From the NCBI GenBank assembly GCA_014529385.2, contig CM043965.1, positions 19,395,912 through 19,459,911 of the forward strand: a DNA stretch of 64,000 nt, in the 5' to 3' direction. Shown piece by piece: positions 46,987 to 57,857 of the stretch (the first letter of the stretch is position 1; each line of letters opens with the position of its first letter). The position numbers and the translations under genes were made by a program. This DNA comes from Adiantum capillus-veneris (lineage: Eukaryota; Streptophyta; Polypodiopsida; Polypodiales; Pteridaceae). The notes below the pieces were generated by a model, which saw only the letters and a program-made list of their open reading frames with translations, had not been told where the DNA came from and did no database searches.

Positions 46987-47517
46987 GATATGCTTCAACA
47001 AATCCATCAAGAAAAACAACGGATGAAGGAGAAATAGAGGGTACGCGAAGAAGCCCAAGCAGAAGCAAAAGAACGCATTGCCAAAAGACGGCTTCTAAAA
47101 CAACAACAACAACAATGTGGATCACCGTTGCGAATAAATGCTATTCGACTAACGAATTTTGATGAAGACACAGTGGAGCCAATAATTGCAGTCAATGTGG
47201 GTAGCAATCAAGTTGAATCGACGGCATTGCTTGATTCTGGAGCTCAAGAAAATCTAATCTCTTACAGATTATACAAACAGCTCGAGCCCAAAGGTCAACT
47301 ACATCCTACTCCACAAGTGTTGGAAAGTAGTACATCACATTGGCTAAAAACATTGGGCTAGACTATACTACATGTACAAGTACATCAATATATTTACCCA
47401 CACAAGTTTTATGTGGTTGAGGATGAAAGCACACAACACCCCATGTTGTTGGGACAACCTTGGCAAAAAGAGTACAATGTGCAGATAGATTGGAATGCGG
47501 ATGCAGTCAAAATTTAG
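46987..47517 (+). pseudogene. Second retropepsin-like domain downstream of integrase
   Basis: In the integrase frame, a basic/Gln-rich helical linker (EEAQAEAKERIAKRR) leads into a domain with ALLDSGAQENLIS (Asp at 47233) and, after one TAG at 47359, PMLLGQPWQKEY. D-S-G-A followed about 70 residues later by L-L-G-x-P-W is the retropepsin pattern. The element already has its normal protease at 42278-42904, so this is a second copy in an unusual place. It resembles the first only at the motifs, so it is not a recent duplication. It could instead be a retropepsin fold serving as a binding domain. Confidence 0.65.
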
Positions 47518-48324
47518 CATGCACAAGAACAACAGGTGGTAACCTTTGCTCAGCAACCCCGAAAGAACTAGATGGCAGCAACACAGTCCACTGGAGAACG
47601 AACCAAAAGAATGGATGCCACTCAAGAACAACACCATACCCATGGCGAACAAACAGGTACCTGCCAACAATGTTCACTACAAACATAAAACAACATTGAT
47701 CGCAGTGCCAAGATCAAGGTTAGCAACACGCAACAAACAAGTATGGGTGCGGAAGGATAGAGGTGACATGGCATACAAACCGCAATACAACAGAAGACGT
47801 CAACCAAAAACCAAGGAAATAAAGCAGATATAGATCCCAAAGAAAATGCTCAGCAACAACATAAATGTGACTCGCATTTGGATCCCGAAACCGAAGCAAC
47901 AGGAAATCCTTTCAGTACAAGCAACAAAGGTATGCAGACACACACAACATAAGAAACCGGCAAACCGATCTATGTGGGTGCCAATCAGCAGCAAAACAAT
48001 GACAACCGTGGAAGTAGCAATAAACCTACAAAAACCTCCAAAGCAAAGCTACAAATGGAAGGCAAAAGAGACAAAGTCTATGGCCAATTCCGCCACGACA
48101 ATTACCTCCAAGGAGACAACCATGGCCATTTCCACAGTAGCGGCAACAAAACCTACTTTTGCAAGAAAGACGATCAAACAGAGAGCGATAGAGTTACAAC
48201 TTTTACTTGCAAAGAAAGTCTCCTGACCAAATCAACAACAAACAGAAAACCTCGACAGCGAATGCCAATAAGCATCTTGCTTATAACCTCCTCTTGCATA
48301 GAATTAATTTTTTCCATGCATTGA
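47518..48324 (+). pseudogene. Q/N/T-rich tail in the integrase frame
   Basis: The same frame continues with few hydrophobic residues and many Gln, Asn, Thr, Lys and His (ANQQQNNDNRG, HGHFHSSGNK). It is broken by about five stops and ends at 48324. It looks like a disordered C-terminal extension, perhaps nucleic-acid binding. No family is recognised. Confidence 0.45.
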
Positions 48325-50049
48325 CCGAGTATGCATGATTTAGGGCCACATTACACGGCCGCACATTAGCACGATTTTTAACCCATGCACGGCACATACA
48401 CCGAGGTGATACCTTGTCGTCCGGGAGGACTCCGGCTAGGAGGGGGGAAGGCATTCTCAAATGCGGACCCAATGGCAGAAAGAGCAAAAAAAGGGCATGT
48501 TTTTCGACTGTTTTAAAGGGTTGTCGTTTGATTGCGAAATTTTCTGAACTAACCCAAGTACATATACCCTTATACAGCATGAATCTACAAGTATATGGGG
48601 CCAAATGCCAAATCAAGCCCCTAGGTGTGTGTATATAGGTAAAAATAGCCATTTTTCGGGCAAAATATTGGTAAAATGGAGAAATCTAGCCATAAAAATT
48701 GCATGTGAGTGTATATAGTGTTTTGCGGTGATGTTTTTGATTTATTATGATTTTTGAGGATTTTCTGGGTTTGATTTTCTATTTTCCTTTTAAGTTTACT
48801 AATTATCGGCAAAAAAACTTCAAAAATACAAAAAGCAGGTGAAAAACGATCGTAATGAAAAACAAAAAATAGGGGGATGATCAGTGACTATAGGACAACC
48901 TATGGTACAATGGGGGGTGCAATTATGTGAATGGAGCGGAAAGCGTTTTTTGGCCAGATTTTGACCGAAACATCAAATTTCTCGGAAACTAGGCAAATGG
49001 AGCCCAAATCAAGAAATTTTTTAGCCTAAACCACATCTCGCAAGAAGTTGGGAGCACATGTCAAATTTCATGAAAAGTGGTTCGGGGACCCCCATTATAA
49101 TAAATTTTCACTTCATTTTAAGCTCATTTCCACTATTGCCTTTGAGAGAGAGCTCCTGCCACCTAGAGCGAACGGGGTTTCCAGAAGCTTCTACAATGCG
49201 CACGACCACCCAAAAATCTCTAGACATGAGAGGTAGGCTCGCCACCTTGAGCTTTTCGCGCATGTTTGTTGTTTTGTCGTGAAAACTAGCGTAGGGTTCA
49301 CATAGAAAGCGAGCGATAGAGACCTACAAGTGAAAGTGGCCACCTAACGGCTAACCCAAAAGCAATGAGACTTCATCGGCAGCTTACCCTAGCATAGGAG
49401 ACCACTTTTGGATAACCAAAGGCAGTAGAAAACAATCGAGAAAAACCCTAATTCCTAGAGCCGAGCAAGAGGCCACCAAATGGGAAATCGGCGGAAAGGT
49501 GCCCAAATGCTACCAAAACTCATGGGTAGGAGCATGTCGACATGCTCGACAAGTTTATGTAGCCCACATGGCCAAAAGGTGACCCGAAGCGGCACTAGAC
49601 TTTAGAAACGGCATCAGACACACAAAGCGTCAAAAAGCCCTCACGGCCAAACCGCATGTCCGTTTTCCACCAAACTTCACGAGCGGCTTTCCTAGACCAT
49701 CAACAGCCAAGCCCTATGGTTAGACCACCACAAGTCATCGACGACATGAAAAAGCAACCATGGGTGCTTCCAGAGCGACAAATTGCCAAACAGAGCTCCG
49801 GTAAAGCCAAAGTCAACAAAAACCATATGGCGAGGATCCCCAAGGGATCAGGAAGCTATGTAGACCAACATCAAGAAATTTCATCGTCGAAAAGCACTCC
49901 AAATGTCAGAAAACGGCTCGAAGGCTCTGAAATCCACACAGGGAGTTTATTTCTATCAATTTGACTTTTTTGTTGAAATAATGCTTAAAAGGGACTCAGG
50001 GGGGCTCAGGGCAGGCACCAGTAGTACTTCCAATGAAAATTTCATCAGG

Positions 50050-50076
50050 AGACATCCTCCTACGTGTAGGATGTCT
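50050..50076. repeat. Palindrome C5
   Basis: AGACATCCTCCTACG plus an inverted half, with a 3-base duplication on the left arm. Confidence 0.85.
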
Positions 50077-50337
50077 CAAGGCCAAATCTGGGCACCAAAC
50101 CTAACATTTCTCATCACACATAGCTTCTGAATAGCATGTACAAGCTAGCCACCAAGTTTCATCACATTTGGACAAAAATTGACCTCATGTGCACCAAAAA
50201 ACGCAAAGTTAGGGCATAGAATCAATAATGGGCCATAGACCTACCAAACCTTGTCCAAATCACATGAAACTTGCACAATACATTCATGAGCACATTGCCA
50301 ACCTATCTGTGTGGTCATATGTAAAAAATGATGAAAT

Positions 50338-50361
50338 AGACATCATACGCGTAGGATGTCT
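50338..50361. repeat. Palindrome C6
   Basis: AGACATCATACG followed by the standard inverted half; one mismatch. Confidence 0.9.
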
Positions 50362-50622
50362 AAATGATATTTTTGGCCCCCAGATGGTATTTTTCAACTC
50401 CAGATCTCTTTATGACACTTTCATAAGCTCATATATCAAGTTTCAAGCCATTCCCATCACATTTGGCCCCCAACACCTCCAAGACACACTTTTTGAGCCC
50501 AAAAACACTACACATGGTCTTACCAATACCAATTCTTGTCTAAATCAAAATCCAAGAGCAAGGCCATGTTCCACATGCCAAGAGCTACCCACAGAACCAA
50601 TTTCAAGCTATTTTGATGAAAA

Positions 50623-50646
50623 ATACATCCTACGCGTAGGATGTCT
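50623..50646. repeat. Palindrome C7
   Basis: ATACATCCTACG followed by the standard inverted half; one mismatch. Confidence 0.9.
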
Positions 50647-50904
50647 CCAGTATGATTTTGACCTACTGTGCAAGAAATGACTTCATGGGAGCCATTGCCA
50701 TGGTGCAAGAAGCTCATATATCAAATTTCAACCCATTTGAATATCATTTCCACCTGATGAGGACATCCTACCAATTTGTGATCCTAAAGCCTGAATCTGC
50801 CCAAAAATGCACTTTTTGATGCCCAAACCCAATTCCAACCACATAGCCATGTTGCAAAGGCCAAGGCCACCAGCCTGCCAAGTTTTACCAAAAACTGATG
50901 AAAC

Positions 50905-50928
50905 AGACATCCTACGCGTAGGATGCCT
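50905..50928. repeat. Palindrome C8
   Basis: AGACATCCTACG followed by CGTAGGATGCCT; one mismatch. Confidence 0.9.
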
Positions 50929-51093
50929 AAATGATAAATTTTGGCCAGAATGATATTGTGAGCACATGCTTAGTTTCCCAAGTTCCTTTTAAGTTTTATT
51001 TTCAATTTTCAAGTCATTTGGATAGTTAGAACTCAGTTTCTCAGATAATATGGAAAAAACTCTAACTTCGGACTACTGAGTGCAACAGGATCT

Positions 51094-54000
51094 ATGGCAG
51101 CCGCAAAATCACCGGCAAAGAAGAAGAGGATGACAATAAAAGACTATTTAGAAGAAGTGGAGCCATTTGTCATCCCAGAAGGAACCCTGAAGCCAACCAG
51201 CACATGGATTCAGGATGATTTGCTAGATTCCAATAACTTGAAGATCTACCAAGGTGTGTTCAAAGATACTGAAGGAAATGCAGTAGAGCTACCCATGATA
51301 CCACGGGAGCTCAATGAGTTTGTCCGAAGCAAAATGGGAGATTATCTAGAAAAGCTGGACCTACCTAATTACTTTGAATCTTTGCCATCGGGGATTGACA
51401 TCAAAAGGGTATGGGAAATCGTAACCACTATCAAAGAAGATGGAGTGGCCGAAGTTACTAATCTGCAGGGCAAGCCAGACACTATGATTATCATCACAGA
51501 GAGGGTGGTGGCAGCCGCACTAGACATCTCCAACAAAGGAGATAGTGTGACCAAGAGAAGAGATGAAGTCAAGATGTACTCCGAAAAGAAGAACAAGTAC
51601 ACTTTTGAAGATATTGCAGACCCTAAAGTGGCTATCATGAGCCATCTCTACAACCAGTACTTCCACATGTGTACAAAGCGGCCACAGAAGTACAGAAGGC
51701 CGCCTGGATCCATTGCTACCACCTTCACCTGGGAAATCCAGAAGAGCAAGCCAAAGGTGATCAATTATGCTGCTTATATCCATGACAACCTGGTGAAGAT
51801 GGGCAACAAAAATCCCACCTACATTGTGCCAGGTGAGCTAATAACAAAAGTGGTTTATGGAGCACTACATGCCAAGGGAAACTGGCCAGAACCTCCTTCA
51901 CAGAATGATTGGCTAAGGCTGAAAGAAGATAAAGAAGAAGAACCGCCCAAGGCACCAAGAGTAGCCACACGTTTGAAGCGCCGGTTAGAAACCGTGCTAG
52001 AAGAGCCGTCGGAGCCGAAGAAAGGAAAGAAGGAAAGTGTACAAGTGCCGATCAAAGAAACCAAATCACAAAAAGCGACGCGGCTAGAGCGACTAATGGA
52101 AAGCTTCACAGCCGAGAGAGCACTCAAGGGGGATTTGAGCGAGCTGTGGAAGCCATCCCTTGATGCCATGTCGGGATCGTCTCAAAGGGTGCACCGAGAT
52201 CGATTTGAAGACTACATCAAAAACTTCGAGATCTTAGATGCTACAATAGAGAATATCCCTAATGTCCCTTTTACAGAAGAAGAAGTGGATGAAGTACGAT
52301 GGCAGCTACTAGAATAGCAGGAAGGCCAAGAAAGGGAGAGAAAAACCAAGGCGGACAGAGATTTCAAGAAAAAGCCAGCAACTCCACCGTCAAGCAGGGA
52401 GTCCAGCCCACCGCCATCACCACCTCCTCTTAGCCCTCCACAAACCCAACAAAAGGAGGAGCTAGACACATCTGATGATCAAGAAGACTCCAAGCAAGAG
52501 AAGACCAAAGGGGAATAGCAAAAAGAAGAAGCTAAGCCCAAAGATGAGCAGCCAGAGCCAAAGGAAAGAAATTTCATCACATTTCTTGATCTACTAGCTG
52601 CAGGGTACTCTCGAGAAGAGGAAGCTACGGTAGCCTTTGAGTTGACAAGCACAAGGCCCACGGAACAAATGCAAAGCCTTCGATTAGTGGAACTGAAAGA
52701 GATGGCCACTGATACAGTAGACCTATAGCCACCAACCAATGACTAGAATGTGGTGATGCACAAGCTAACTTGGCTCAGGGCAAAATCATTGGCCACGGAG
52801 AGTGAGATTGCTAATCTCAAAACCACTGAAGTTCAGATCAAGGCTGAAGTAGACACACTACAAAAACAGGGCCAAGAGCAGATAGAGAAACAAACAAAGC
52901 TGCAAGCTAGTTTGGACGCGGCATTACAAAGATGCCAGGAGATGGAATGAGAAAATCAGGCAGCAGATCAAAGACTTCAAAGAGCTGAAGAAGAATACAG
53001 GAAAATCAGCAAGTCATTCACAGTTGCAGAGAGGGAAAGGGACAACCTAACCCTACAACTTGCTGAAGAATCCAAGGAGGTGGAAGCCCTGAGGAATGCC
53101 AAAGAGAAGGCAGAGATAGAGCATGAAGCGAGCCAGGATGAGGTGATTGAGCTAAAAGACCAGATTAAATTCAACGATCAAACCATCCACCGGCTACGAG
53201 CATCTCCTGCCAGAGTTAGAGCTACTAGCTCGACTCACACTACTTCAGAGACTGAATTATATGAAGAACAAATGAAAGATCTTCAAAAGGAGTTAGCATT
53301 GGAGAAGCGGCAAAAGTTCATTGGTAATGCAAAGCTGCCTAGAAGAAGAAAATCAGGCCACGAATAATGAGCTAGAAGCCATCAAGAGAAAGCTTGAGGA
53401 GGCACAAAAGATAAATGCAGATCTAAACGACCTCCTAGTAAACATGGGAGAGCAAGCAGAAGAAGAAAAGAAGACACGTCAAAATCAGATAGAAGAGCTG
53501 AGAGGCCAGCAACAGCAAACAAAAGAGCAGCAGTTTGACACCGGGCCAGCAGCCATAGAGGGAATAGACATAGAGAATGTGGCAGATCCAGTGGACACCA
53601 CCATACAAGAGGAAATCCTTGTGGGACCCTCACAAGAGCCACAATGTCTGGCCCAAGAAGAAGAAGAGAAGCTGCAAAAGGCCATAGAAGCGACAGTCAG
53701 AGACACAGCCAAAGAATCCTTGGAATGGGAGCAGAGGGTCTTCAAATCAATGACTATTCAGAAGATAGATGCCAGTAACCTTCGGCGTGAATGGCTCCAA
53801 CCCTCTCTCCCATATCCTCTGCTGAAATATGAAGCTGCCACGATCAACAAGCGGATCAGAGAGGAGCCAACGTTGCCAATGTACAAAGCAGACATCTCCA
53901 AACTTGAAGGGGTCAAGCTGATAGTGGACTCTCAACCCAAGTGGAGAAAGGCATGGCTGACAAAGTATCCACAATATCTAATCCATCTGGTAGAGGCACC

Positions 54001-54526
54001 TAAAGTGATCAGAGATAACCCCAGTTTCTGCCCTCTACCAAGGATGAGGACATGGAAGGCCCATGAGCTATTGCAGAGAAGCTAACCCACTTGGCTAAAT
54101 TACCCAAAACTGTTAGGCTTGAAGGCAGGCGAGAGAATAAGTGAGCAATACATGGTGAAAACCCTAACGGGCGCCATCAAATTGTTCACTGGCTCTCCTG
54201 ACCTATCTTGCATCATGATGAGAAAGATATGTAAAACACTTTTGGCAGTCTTTGAGACCTTCAAACCAGGCCAGGCGACAGACAGTATCTTCTTCTTTCA
54301 AGATACTTACAGATGTGCATACGATCTGTCTGGTCAGCCTTCTCACGAGGTGATACATGCATTGTATCAAAGGATTGTGTTTTTGCCATCTTATCACCTC
54401 CAGGCCTTAGAAGAAGCCTTCTACACCGACTTCTTCACAATCAGCACATATATATTCGGCCCGATGCTACTAGCTCAACATGCGAGATATGAATCACTTC
54501 TCAAGATGAGAGACAGCCTACACTGA
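51094..54526 (+). pseudogene. Large accessory ORF of element C with long coiled coil
   Basis: It begins ATGGCAGCCGC. One frame runs to 53367 with stops at 52315 and a few later positions, then shifts by one near 53330 and continues to 54526, for about 1,140 codons. The N-terminal ~300 residues look globular (e.g. NYFESLPSGIDIKRVWEI, then ITERVVAAALDI). A Lys/Arg- and Pro-rich acidic linker follows (PPPSPPPLSPP). From about 52750 to 53520 comes a long heptad-like Glu/Lys/Leu/Gln coiled coil. A C-terminal globular part (RTWKAHELLQRS to LLAQHARYESLL) ends it. No signal peptide or membrane segment is visible, so it is not envelope-like. Family unrecognised. It could be a structural or regulatory protein, and the palindromes just upstream make DNA/RNA binding worth testing. 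Confidence 0.65.
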
Positions 54527-54564
54527 AGAAGCAGCTCAAAAGCCATGTCGGGGACGACATGAAC

Positions 54565-54578
54565 AAGGAGGGGGGGAG
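54565..54578 (+). other. Polypurine tract of element C
   Basis: An uninterrupted A/G run rich in G directly abuts the 3' LTR. Confidence 0.85.
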
Positions 54579-55504
54579 TGTTAGCACCTGGACACACCTA
54601 ACGGAAAATGACTGCTTGGCGGAATATTATTTTTTGTAATTATTCATCTATTGAGAAAAATCGACATTTCACCTTTATAAATATTGGGGCTTACAGAAGT
54701 TTCCAGATTGTATCCCATTTTTGACATTTAGATTGAGTAGATGGTTAAATTGGAACATTAGTATTTGAGATTATAAGGTATTTATACCACTTTTGACCTT
54801 AATGAAAAAAAACCTTTGTCATTTTAAAAAAGTTATGTCTGTGAGTGAGCGTACTGTGTACGAGAGAGAATGAGAGCTTCATCTTGATGCTACGCATGCA
54901 TCGGTAGTCGAAATCGAGTGCAGAGAAGTGCAGCGTGTTGCCCCCGACGAGAGCTACGCGCCGATACCTACATTGCGGGTGTACGGTATGGTCTTGCAAG
55001 CTCAACCTATGAGTTTCATCTGGTGATTCGGTGAGCATACCTTATCCGTTTTTGCATTTCAGCATATCCATGTGTTCGCATTGAGTAGAGCTACACATTA
55101 GGCACTTTAGTTTCCAAAAACGACGACCTGCAAATTTCAACCAGACATCCTACGTGATCATGCACCAGGTGTTTAGGGTTGGGATTTTGGTTCATAGACC
55201 TTAGGGAGAGCAACCTATTGGTGATAGTAGGGTCTCCTCCAAGTTCTGTGGTGTTTTGAGAACGTTTGATGGGTATTGGTCTCTTGGAAGCGTTGTAGGA
55301 AATCTCCTCTTATGCACTCCTGAAGGCTACAGTTTAGACATTGGGTAGAGAACTCTGTAGGAATTAGTCGAGAGTCGGTCGAGTGTAGATTGACACCCTA
55401 TGCTTGCTTCCACGCGCCTGCGGGTTGAGCTTCGTCCTTAGTTGACAAATCTTGTTAGGTGAGTTCTCACTGTGCTGACGTTCATCACGGCGTATCCGCC
55501 AACA
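54579..55504 (+). mobile_element. 3' LTR of element C
   Basis: TGTTAGCACCTGG to CCGCCAACA. It aligns with the 5' LTR along its full length with scattered substitutions and small indels. It carries the same half palindrome AGACATCCTACG at 55143. Confidence 0.9.
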
Positions 55505-56573
55505 ATCAGTGTCAAACCATAGTGTACCACAACCTACATAAGGAGTAATAGAGTGTAAAATCATGAGGTAGAATCCCTCTGAACACCTGCATTACTAGAG
55601 TAACAAAAACCAAGCAAACACTCATGCATATTCTGATATATACCAAATCAAGTCAATGTATACTAACTCATTTACTATGCAACAAGAACAAGAAATTCCA
55701 TGTTAGAGTAATAAAGAGAAAATTGGGAGTACCATACCACGAGCGAGACTACACATGTATTCATACATAGTTCCTTCGTAGGAATCTATACGGCCATTCT
55801 ACTATGTACCATTCATTAACAAATGAGTCCTATTATGTTTAGTATTGCAGAACACGCCACCAGCCAAGTAATTCACCAAAGTCTCTTCATCCAGAAGGAA
55901 TTCTATTAGTCCTACTCAGAAATGAAAACAAACCATGAAACTAAGTAATACCACTATATCTTGCTAAGTGTAGGTAGCAAAAAAAATGCACAGCACAAAT
56001 GCCATACCTTTCCCTTGGTCCAAAATTCATATAGTTAGTCAAATTGCATTCGGCATCCATAAATCCAAGATCATACCTTATATCAAAGCCGCGTTTTCCG
56101 TAACCTACAACCATTGAGTATCACACTGATATACTTACGACTAAAACATTGAACCATGTTTGGAAAGCATCTTTATATTGAAACACTCTCAACCCCATGG
56201 TAATTGGAGTATTCGAGACCCTGCATAGCATTAGCAATATTCTGACAATATGTTCACCATCAATAATGTCAGGTCAACCCTACCTGCAAGTCTATGCGGA
56301 TTCTCAGCTAGAGTGATAGGGAGAAAATGTTATCAGCTACTAGTTTAACAAAGCACTCATCCATACAAGCTTAAGTAGAAGCCGATCAATGGCCTACTAT
56401 AGCATACCAGACCACAAAACAGGTGACCTATTTCATTTAGACTGCCAGATTAAGCTACGAGCCAAGGATCTTGTAAAAGTTTAATCATTGTGTCCATTTT
56501 GAGTCAACCTTAACTGGATAGGAGATTACCCAAGAGAATAAGGGAAGTCAAAGAAACATGCTATGTACAGGTT
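55505..56573. other. Flanking DNA with duplication copy 2, no gene
   Basis: After the ATCAG target-site copy comes ~250 bp of unrecognised DNA. At 55760-56400 lies the second copy of the diverged flanking repeat described at 35270-35884. No coding frame is seen. Confidence 0.6.
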
Positions 56574-57268
56574 CTCTAGGGCTATCTATCTTTCCATTGC
56601 ACACTAAGTAACACACTCTCTATTGTGTGCCTTGAGCTTCCTTCATCGTCTCCAAGCTGTGTGCATTTCTCTGCAACCCTAATTCCAACAATTGGTATTA
56701 AAGCAGGTTACGACCTCTCGGGCTTAGTCGCCAGCTGCTCCAACACATGCCTGCTCACTTTATCTGATTACAGTGAGGTTTGGCAAGCATTTGCAGGTCG
56801 ACAAAATTTTTGGGAAATCTTGTAGAGCTCGGTCTACTCAGATTTATGATTTGGGCTCATTTCGGCCTCCGTTTCCACTACAAGCAGGTCTGCACAAGCT
56901 ATTTTGTCATTTTGTGCAAAATTTCTATGAGTGTCATTTTGTGCATAACAGGTGCCTTATAGTCTTCTACGGTTTGTGCTATATAGCACGTGTGGTTCCT
57001 GCTTTGTTTCTCCTCTTTTCGGGTAGTTTTCACATCAGGTGCATCCTTTACCATGGCTAACAACAACACAGATGTGTTCAAGATGTTTGCTGTTGAGGAC
57101 AGGTTGGATGGGGACAATTACCCTATGTGGGCTTACATGATGCAACATATTCTTGTGTCAAAGGGCGTCTGGAATATTGTGCAGGGCATTGATGTACGTC
57201 CTGGTTTTGACAATGCAGGCGATGTTGAGGATGTTGCAGGTCTTGCTGCAAGGATTGCTGCTATTAAA
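56574..57268 (+). mobile_element. Older copia copy, left part (LTR scrap, PBS, gag start)
   Basis: The LTR is truncated at its left: only the last ~117 bp match (56574-56690). A mutated PBS (TGGTATTAAAGC) starts at 56693. Gag starts at ATG 57054 (MANNNTDVFKMF) and runs to 57268, where the younger copy is inserted. Gag continues at 62434 in the matching place. Confidence 0.85.
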
Positions 57269-57495
57269 TGTTACCATATACTAGGATGTGATGTGTGTGA
57301 CCGAACACACTAGGACCGCCGGGGCATTTTTTCCCTCTTTAGGAGGTTTTTTCCCCCGTGCATTGTATATACGCCCATCACTCTAGGGGTATCAATCTTT
57401 CCATTGCACACTAAGTAACACACTCTCTATTGTGTGCCTTGAGCTTCCTTCATCTTCTCCAAGCTGTGTGTTTCTCTGCAACCCTAATTCCAACA
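57269..57495 (+). mobile_element. 5' LTR of nested copia element
   Basis: Begins TGTTACCATATA, ends ATTCCAACA. It contains the copia-type GGAGGTTTTTTCCCCC run. Confidence 0.9.
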
Positions 57496-57497
57496 AT

Positions 57498-57509
57498 TGG
57501 TATCAGAGC
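57498..57509 (+). other. Primer-binding site of nested copia element
   Basis: TGGTATCAGAGC, an exact initiator-Met tRNA type PBS, starting two bases after the LTR. Confidence 0.9.
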
Positions 57510-57857
57510 AGGTCACGTCCTCCCGGGCTTAGTCACCAGCTGCTCTAGCACACTCCTTCTCACTTTCTCCGATTTCAGTGAGCTTTGGCGAGCGTTCGCA
57601 GGTCAACAAAAATTTGGGGAAAACTTGAAGAGCTTGGTCTGCTCAGAATTTTGATTTGGTCTCATTTCGGCCTCTGTTTCCACTACAGGCAGTACTGTAC
57701 AGACTATTTCGTCATTTTGTGCAAAATTTCTGTCAGTGCCGTTTTCTGCATAACAGGTGCCTTATAGTCTTCTACGGTTTGTGCTATATAGTACAGGTTG
57801 TTCCCGCTCCATTTCTCCTATTTTCGGGCAGTTTTCACATCAGGTGCAGCATTTACC

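Larger units (their letters stand above)
48325..51093 (+). other. Non-coding block of element C with second palindrome array
   Basis: About 2.8 kb with no convincing coding frame. The last kilobase consists of diverged ~285 bp units, each carrying one palindrome (50050, 50338, 50623, 50905), plus a half site at 50761. TGCAACAG ending at 51088 is an acceptor-like site five bases before the next ATG. Confidence 0.7.
35885..55504 (+). mobile_element. Complete giant Ty3/gypsy element C (19.6 kb)
   Basis: Both LTRs are present (917 and 926 bp), with PBS at 36803 and polypurine tract at 54565. Flanking 5-mers ATGAG (35880-35884) and ATCAG (55505-55509) differ at one base, consistent with an aged target duplication. 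Order: LTR, PBS, palindrome leader, gag, retropepsin, RT, RNase H, duplicated zinc module, integrase, second retropepsin-like domain, Q/N-rich tail, palindrome-bearing non-coding block, large coiled-coil ORF, PPT, LTR. Relatedness to element B is close. Multiple stops and a few shifts make the copy inactive. Confidence 0.85.

Noticed and set aside
49048-49964. Several 60-100 codon frames in the non-coding block of element C as genes
   Set aside because: They overlap in different frames, show no domains, and lie in sequence dominated by diverged repeats.
50050-50928. CRISPR-like array
   Set aside because: Repeats are palindromes spaced ~285 bp with related, not unique, spacers, in a plant retrotransposon without any cas gene.
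51094-54526. Envelope-like gene
   Set aside because: No signal peptide, transmembrane segment or cysteine-rich ectodomain; the frame is charged with a long coiled coil.
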